Positions 5,586 to 6,878 of a DNA stretch of 6,878 nt are shown one piece after another. Origin of the DNA: an uncultured Acidimicrobiaceae bacterium (lineage in GTDB: Bacteria; Actinomycetota; Acidimicrobiia; Acidimicrobiales; Microtrichaceae); assembly GCA_937868025.1 (NCBI GenBank), contig CALMLJ010000580.1, positions 1-6,878 of the forward strand. The letters are read 5' to 3'. The notes beneath the pieces were generated by a model. That model ran no database searches. It had not been told where the DNA came from and saw only the letters and a list, made by a program, of their open reading frames with translations. The position numbers and the translations under genes are program-made. Numbering within the stretch: the stretch's first letter is position 1; each line of letters starts with the position of its first letter.

Positions 5586-5789
5586 TCAGCGCTCGTTGCG
5601 CCCGACAGCGCCGTCGGGCGGGGTGGGGTGGTCCTCGTCGTCGGGCGCCAGCGCGTCCATGATGCGTTGGAACTGGTCGACCCCGTCGGAGCCGGCGGAC
5701 TCGGGGTTGCGGTGCAGGAGGGCAACGACCAGGCCGCCCACGACCGCGATCGCGACGGCGATTCCGAGGAAGGTCAGGGCGTTGTTCAC
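5586..5789 (-). CDS. 67-aa single-pass membrane protein between moaE and mreB, unknown function
   Basis: The frame runs from GTG at 5789 to TGA at 5586. Residues 4-25 form a clear membrane segment (ALTFLGIAVAIAVVGGLVVALL), followed by a basic HR and a short polar tail with a small helix (DQFQRIMDALAP, 38-49) and an acidic, Pro-rich end. The orientation is probably N-out/C-in by the positive-inside rule. The GTG overlaps the moaE stop as GTGA (4 nt), and its own TGA is 1 nt before the mreB GTG. This packing argues strongly that it is a real, translated gene. In-frame upstream extension to 5849 would only reuse moaE sequence. The family is not recognised. The position suggests a partner of MreB, such as a membrane tether, but that is inference. 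Confidence 0.72.
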   Translation of the reverse strand: MNNALTFLGIAVAIAVVGGLVVALLHRNPESAGSDGVDQFQRIMDALAPDDEDHPTPPDGAVGRNER

Positions 5790-6253
5790 GAGCCGTCCAC
5801 CGGCGAGAGGTGCTGCGCCTCGAGGCCCCAACTCTCGCCGTCGGCCCACACCTCGCGTTTCCAGATCGGCGTCGACGACTTCAGCGTGTCGATCCCGAAC
5901 CGGGCAGCCTCGAACGCGTCGTCCCGATGCGGCGACGAGACCACCACCACGACCGCGACGTCACCGACGACGAGGGTGCCATGGCGGTGCAGGAGCGCGA
6001 TCCGCCCGAGGCTCGGCCAACGGCGGCGCATCTCCGCGGCAAGACGGGCGAGCGCCGGCGCCACCTGGGATTCGTAGGCCTCGTACTCGAGCTCGGTCAC
6101 GCCACCGCGGCCCGGCGAGTGATCGCGGGCATGACCGGAGAACGTCACCACGGCACCGCACGAGGGCAGGACGGCCCACGACGATGCCACGTCGAGAGGG
6201 AGTGGGTCGGCGCTGAGACCGACCCAGTCGTCGCCATCGTGAGGAGGTGCCAC
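5786..6253 (-). CDS. moaE: Molybdopterin synthase catalytic (large) subunit MoaE
   Basis: The product is 155 aa from GTG at 6253, normal for MoaE. It converts precursor Z (cPMP) to molybdopterin using sulfur carried on the thiocarboxylated C-terminus of MoaD, in the cytoplasm. Conserved features are GAVVTFSGHARDHS (33-46), LEYEAYES (55-62), the HR.G motif at 89-92 (HRHG), the second HR at 109-110, and IDTLKSSTPIWKRE (121-134). Lys125 and Lys132 in that last segment have the same 7-residue spacing as the catalytic pair Lys119/Lys126 of E. coli MoaE. DGESW follows near the C-terminus. The start is chosen because TACGCT lies 7 nt upstream and homology begins soon after it; the longer in-frame extension to 6505 is low-complexity Arg/Pro/Ala with no family features. 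The stop overlaps the next gene by 4 nt, so moaE appears to lead the mreB operon. No moaD, moaA or moaC is in the window. Confidence 0.93.
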   Translation of the reverse strand: MAPPHDGDDWVGLSADPLPLDVASSWAVLPSCGAVVTFSGHARDHSPGRGGVTELEYEAYESQVAPALARLAAEMRRRWPSLGRIALLHRHGTLVVGDVAVVVVVSSPHRDDAFEAARFGIDTLKSSTPIWKREVWADGESWGLEAQHLSPVDGS

Positions 6254-6260
6254 GACCGAC

Positions 6261-6266
6261 AGCGTA
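6261..6266 (-). promoter_or_regulatory. -10-like TACGCT for the moaE-mreB operon, leaderless start
   Basis: TACGCT on the minus strand ends 7 nt before the GTG at 6253, with no Shine-Dalgarno sequence. This is the optimal spacing for transcription beginning at the start codon. No internal promoter is evident before the membrane protein or mreB, so this may drive all three genes. A -35 box is not recognisable. Confidence 0.5.
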
Positions 6267-6376
6267 CGGGAGGAAGGAGGACCTTGTAGAGCCCGGGCCG
6301 GGCGGTCGCCGCCGGACGGCACCGGCGGGAGGGGTTCGATCCGACCGGCCGCGGGCACAGCACCCGGCGGCGTCGG

Positions 6377-6382
6377 TACAGT
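6377..6382 (+). promoter_or_regulatory. -10-like TACAGT for the trypsin-like protein gene, leaderless start
   Basis: TACAGT ends 8 nt before the ATG at 6391, with no Shine-Dalgarno sequence. The 137-bp gap (6254-6390) between this gene and the divergent moaE holds both promoters, about 110 bp apart, and nothing else I can identify. Confidence 0.5.
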
Positions 6383-6390
6383 CGCAACCG

Positions 6391-6878
6391 ATGTTCGACG
6401 CGAGCGGGGCCGGCGATGACGGGTGGGGCATGACGCCACCGCCGCCGGCCGCGGACCGGCTGTGGCGGCACCCGTCGGAACTGGCCCCGGCGCCGACGAT
6501 CGCACCGACCCCCCACCGCGCCGAGCACCGGCCCCACCGGTTCTCCCTCGGCACCGTCGTCGTCGCCAGCTCGCTCGGCGCCCTCGCCATGTTCGGCACG
6601 CTCGCGGCCACCGGCCTGGTGGGCGGCACCGCCATCACACCGCTCGCCGATCGGCCGAGCGGCATCACCGGCGCTGCAACCGATGCCACGGCGTCCTACA
6701 CCACGACCTCACCGCCGGGCGTGGTCTCGGTGCGCCTCAGCAGCGCGAGCACCACGACCTTCGGCGCCGGCATCGTCTTCAACAGCTCCGGTGACGTCGT
6801 GACCACCCTCCGGGCCACCGATCCGTCCGGCACGCCGACCGGCACCGTCTCGGTCGAGGTCGGCGACTCCGCCTGGGG
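6391..6878 (+). CDS. Membrane-anchored trypsin/HtrA-like protein, apparently lacking catalytic His (partial, C-terminus off the right edge)
   Basis: 162 complete codons are visible from ATG at 6391, and the frame is open at the edge. Order: a short cytoplasmic head with LWRHPSEL (24-31), a motif I associate with actinobacterial membrane-anchored trypsin-like/PDZ proteins; a His/Pro-rich stretch (32-50); a membrane segment (52-75); a Thr/Ser-rich linker; then the start of a chymotrypsin-fold domain (PPGVVSVRLSS, TTFGAGIVFNSSGDVVTTL). In HtrA-type proteases the equivalent segment is GSGf(I/V)...G.(I/V)LTN.HVV, with the catalytic His. Here it reads GDVVTTLRAT, with Arg141 at the His position, so the protein may be a non-catalytic pseudoprotease. 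Asp and Ser of the triad lie beyond the window. The start is supported by TACAGT 8 nt upstream. It is divergent from moaE. An alternative ATG at residue 14 would still keep the WRHPSEL motif. Confidence 0.72.
   Translation, partial: MFDASGAGDDGWGMTPPPPAADRLWRHPSELAPAPTIAPTPHRAEHRPHRFSLGTVVVASSLGALAMFGTLAATGLVGGTAITPLADRPSGITGAATDATASYTTTSPPGVVSVRLSSASTTTFGAGIVFNSSGDVVTTLRATDPSGTPTGTVSVEVGDSAW

Noticed and set aside
5790..5849. In-frame extension of the 67-aa membrane protein
   Set aside because: It would read 20 residues out of frame through the moaE 3' end; the GTGA overlap gives a better start directly before the membrane segment.
6254..6505. Possible 84-residue N-terminal extension of MoaE
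   Set aside because: Arg/Pro/Ala/Ser low complexity without family resemblance; it would overlap the divergent gene and its promoter; the GTG at 6253 has an ideal -10 spacing.

Overview
This is a high-GC bacterial window with strong G/C preference at third codon positions. It encodes a DivIVA-motif coiled-coil protein, a YlbL/DdcP-type membrane Lon-like protease, an MreB actin homologue, a molybdopterin synthase large subunit, and the start of a membrane-anchored trypsin-like protein carrying a WRHPSEL motif. Together with the many leaderless starts this points to Actinomycetota. I favour an Acidimicrobiia/Ilumatobacter-like lineage, but that is inference from general resemblance and not from a search.

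Layout, left to right. (1) 1-1798, minus: DivIVA-type coiled-coil protein whose C-terminal region is studded with poly-Asp tracts; it runs off the left edge. (2) 1799-1874: a short gap with a perfect 20-bp palindrome and a -10-like hexamer for gene 1. (3) 1875-2909, minus: membrane-anchored PDZ plus Lon (S16) protease. (4) 2919-3278, plus: small protein with two membrane segments, starting only 9 bases from the protease start and closed by a perfect 14-bp-stem hairpin. (5) 3421-3885, minus: small conserved-looking protein with an Ala/Pro-rich tail. (6) 3940-4557, plus: HEAT-repeat protein, divergent from (5) with overlapping -10 elements. (7) 6253 down to 4580, minus: tightly packed moaE, 67-aa single-pass membrane protein and mreB (4-nt overlap, then a 1-nt gap). 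(8) 6391 to the right edge, plus: membrane-anchored trypsin/HtrA-like protein that appears to lack the catalytic histidine.

How the genes may relate. Three of the genes concern cell shape, division or envelope: the DivIVA-like scaffold, the YlbL-like protease (a family that in Bacillus clears a division inhibitor after DNA damage) and MreB. MoaE (molybdenum cofactor synthesis) is functionally unrelated yet appears co-transcribed with mreB. MreC, MreD and the other Moa proteins are absent from the window.

Regulation. Five genes have a TANNNT hexamer 6-9 nt before the start codon and no Shine-Dalgarno sequence, which is the signature of leaderless transcripts. The gene at 3885 is the clear exception, with a good AAGGAG. 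I found no RNA gene, insertion sequence, CRISPR array or sign of recent transfer. No defence, mobile or secondary-metabolite system is visible. The most unusual points are the moaE-membrane protein-mreB arrangement, the Gln in the MreB catalytic motif, the His-less protease, the poly-Asp scaffold and the palindrome centred near -40.
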